Shown here: positions 58,442 through 64,000 of the stretch, in pieces
Position numbering within the stretch: position 1 is the first letter of the stretch
How the letters are laid out: each line of letters begins with the position of its first letter
From: Citrus sinensis
Taxonomy: Eukaryota; Streptophyta; Magnoliopsida; Sapindales; Rutaceae
Assembly (NCBI RefSeq): GCF_022201045.2
Contig: NC_068557.1
Coordinates: forward strand, 29,055,501 to 29,119,500
Reading direction: 5' to 3'
DNA: 64,000 nucleotides
Made by a program: the position numbers and the translations under genes
The notes under the pieces: generated by a model
The model's database searches: none
What the model saw: only the letters and a program-made list of their open reading frames with translations
Told to the model about the DNA's origin: nothing

Positions 58442-61186
58442 CCCATTTATATATCATGATTCAAGTTGATAAGATCATTAATTGTAAAAAAAAAAAAAAA
58501 AAATTGAAGATAAGATCGATCTCAAATGTCACCCGCGTCAATTACTAGGTTGCGTTTGCTCGACAGTGGAAAGAAGAAAAATATTAGGACTGAATTATTT
58601 TAATAAACTTTAATTTAATCCCATGCCCCACTCTTTTATCCTGCCCCCGCGCTTTCGAGCTTCCGTGTGATAACCATAAAAATATGTTCCCATCTTCACC
58701 GGCGAGGATAACCTTTATACGTTTAAAATAATATTAAATAAATTTTTTATTATAAAAATATTATAACTCGAATTTTGATATTTATTTGTTTATTTTTTAT
58801 TAACTAATAATTTGAACGTTAAATATTAATTAGAAATAAATGTAATATTAATTTATTAAGTTGTTAATTTTTATCCATAATTAATTCAATATATTAATTA
58901 AAAAATAATTTAATAACATGATTCATGATAATTAACAGTCGCTAATTTGTTCTTTACATAAAATACTTACAATTGTTCCTATGCGTATATAAAAAAATGA
59001 AAAAAATAATTAAACTTATATTATTTTTATTTGAATAATTCAATTAGTTAGTAATACAACATGTAATTTAGAAAAAGGAAAAAATAAGTGACATGTTATA
59101 CAGGTCTTGTAGCCTATTCCAATGTATCTAGTATGCATGTTTCATATATTGTACGGTATGTCATCTAAATGATGAATTTATAAACAACATGCTTACGATA
59201 TTTACTCTCGAGACAAAAATAATATGATGTATTCTCCGTGACTTATTATGACATATTACGCATTAAATTTTAATCTAGTCCAATATACCAAACATGTCTT
59301 TAAGAAAATGCCCAATACACTATCAAGAGTCATGAATTAATTTAAAAAAAAAAAGTGTTCTCCGAAACTTGTAAATCGAGGATCAAGATCCTACCCTAAT
59401 TTTTAGTTGATGTTTGTATCAAGTTTGCGTTTTGCGTTTTGCTGAAAAAGAAAATAAATGGTGAATATTAAAGAAAACGCAAAATTCTTCAATTTTACTG
59501 AAATAGAAAAGAGTTGGGGGGGGGGAGGGGGGGTTAAGAACTTAAGATTAAGGTCAATTATCACGTGACAGCTGTTCAAAAACTGGTGGCTTGCGTTAAA
59601 TTTACAATATTTTTTTTTCCAAATTTGCATTAATTTACGGGGTTTGAGAAAGGGAAAGGTGAAGATAGTGATAGGTGGACGAGACTGGTTCATTAATCTC
59701 GACCCCAAAATGCTTAAAAAAAAAGAAAAAAAAAGAAAAAAAAAGAAAAGAAAATAATAGAAAAGCTAACGCGTCAACAAACTTGATTGATTTGAAGACA
59801 AAAGGGACCCGTCCTTTTGATTATGATAATAACAATAAAGAGAAAACGTGTTCCATGAGCATCGCCATTTTCTTTGCGTTCGTTTGGACCGTTTGTACAG
59901 GTACTCACTCGATGGATGCGTATCATTCTTTTTTTTTTCGTGATTTTTTCTTGTTAATTTCGGTGTTCCTTAAACGAGTGACGCTATGTTTATTCAATCG
60001 AAAATAGGAATATTTGGTTTGTATTTTAATTGGTGTGTAATAAATAAAATTTTATTATTCAAATTAGAAATATTAAGAGTTAATAATTAATTATCACTTA
60101 GGCTAATTAAATAGTAACACATCATTTGTCTTGATTAGAACACAAATTAAATATCTCAATTAAATAACTATAACATTATTCTCTAAAGACTGACGTCCTT
60201 AAAAAACTAATTACATAGGCAAACAGAAAAGCCAATTGAACTTATGAATTATTATTTTTTTTCCTCTTTTTTAGTCTCTAATTTAAAGTGCAATCAGATC
60301 TTTTCTTTTCAACAAACACAAAAGAATTCAGAGTATGAGAAATAAACTACAGTATGATGAGGATTTACATATATTCTCTTTCAAGCTCATTAGTTTCTTT
60401 ACTCTATTTCCGCTATTTGGACTCAATCCCCAAATCAATATTAGAGAGAAAAAGAAATCTTAATTTATTTACAAGAAATTTCCAGTGGCTTCTTTCTCAA
60501 ACTTTTAATCTCCATTGCTTTTCACATCTATTCGCACTAACAAAAAGATTTTGTTTATTAAGATAAAAACAGAGGTTCATTTTCAGATTTAATAATTGAG
60601 TTTTTAAACAAGTCTTGTACGTTGGTTTTCTTTTTTTTTTTTTTAATTTGTTCTTTTTTAATTGTCCTTATTGGAGTTTCAAAAGAATCAAAACTGATAT
60701 TTGTAAAAGCAAAACCCTAATTGAGAAGAGAAAATGTAAATTTTAGATAAGGTTTTATTAAGAGAGAAAAAAAAAGAGAGTTAATCCACAACTGATGAGC
60801 ATATTGGGACATAGGGTATTTATTAAATTATTTGTTATTTTATTTTGTAATCAGCGGTTTTACAAGAACTTTAGAAGGGCGCCAATAGCTGTAGTCTGAC
60901 AAAACTACAAGTAACTGTATAAGGCCAAATAGAAATGCCTTACAGATAAAGCCCAATGCCTAACTCATAAAACTCAAAATATAACCATGGAATAGAATTA
61001 AACTCCATTTTCAGATCAAGATCACCAAGGCTAATGGTAATGAGCACGTCCATTGAAAATCAAGGTAAAAATGACGATATACACAGCGGTCTATTATTAT
61101 ATTATACAGACTAGTAAGACTTGACATGGGATAAAGCTGCTGCTTTTTAATTATAGTTGCATCATTTACAATGTCCAAGCTAGAGT
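58442..61186. other. Intergenic spacer before the receptor kinase
   Basis: No supportable gene in about 2.7 kb. It contains a G-run with one A (59516-59532), an (AAAG)n-like purine tract at 59716-59754, poly-T near 60631 and, near its end, the probable 3' UTR of the kinase gene. Confidence 0.45.

Positions 61187-64000
<2,814 letters not shown>

Overview
This window is nuclear DNA from a flowering plant. It is AT-rich, its genes are split by GT-AG introns, and its spacers are full of microsatellites and small non-autonomous transposons. A broken terpene synthase carries an N-terminus and a ...GTKG C-terminus that I recognise from Citrus monoterpene (limonene-type) synthases, so Citrus or a close Rutaceae relative is the most likely source. 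That assignment is inference.

Layout: (1) 0.9-5.8 kb: an intact seven-exon TPS-g terpene synthase (+) faces, tail to tail, a TPS-b monoterpene synthase pseudogene (-) whose middle has been deleted. (2) 5.9-9.1 kb: repeats, including a foldback, a SINE, a Mutator-like MITE and a dispersed repeat with a second copy at 58 kb. (3) 9.3-19.1 kb, the gene-rich part: an intronless PPR protein (-), a long-TIR transposon with a minisatellite, a DYT1-like tapetal bHLH gene (+) with a GC splice donor, an orphan terminal exon (+), a DUF538 secreted protein (-) and a tyrosine/proline-rich protein resembling Arabidopsis PLDRP1 (-). (4) 19.8-31.6 kb: spacer with two side-by-side DNA transposons (hAT-like, then PIF/Harbinger-like), a composite hAT-like element and several microsatellites. 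(5) 31.7-34.0 kb: a seven-exon atypical bHLH gene (bHLH112/123 type, +). (6) 34-40 kb: spacer with a tandem duplication, a SINE and a 736-bp Mutator-like foldback element. (7) 40.2-42.7 kb: a four-exon WrbA/FQR1-type quinone reductase (-) with a 23-nt coding first exon. (8) 43-53 kb: spacer with a 236-bp tandem duplication and a hAT-like element with a perfect 8-bp target duplication. (9) 53.0-54.2 kb: an intronless U-box/ARM E3 ligase (PUB8-like, -). (10) 55-61 kb: spacer with another Mutator-like element. (11) 61.2-64.0 kb: the 3' part of an S-domain receptor-like kinase (-), running off the right edge.

The genes do not form one pathway, and nothing here is an operon. The only local cluster is the terpene synthase pair. 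Exon boundaries were placed by hand from splice consensus and reading-frame continuity. All multi-exon models close in frame to family-typical lengths: TPS 586 aa, DYT1-like 199, DUF538 170, bHLH 487, FQR1 203. I found no clear tRNA, rRNA, CRISPR or viral gene. The most testable observations are the non-canonical GC donor in the DYT1-like gene, the internally deleted TPS-b pseudogene, and a set of MITE families delimited here by target-site duplications.
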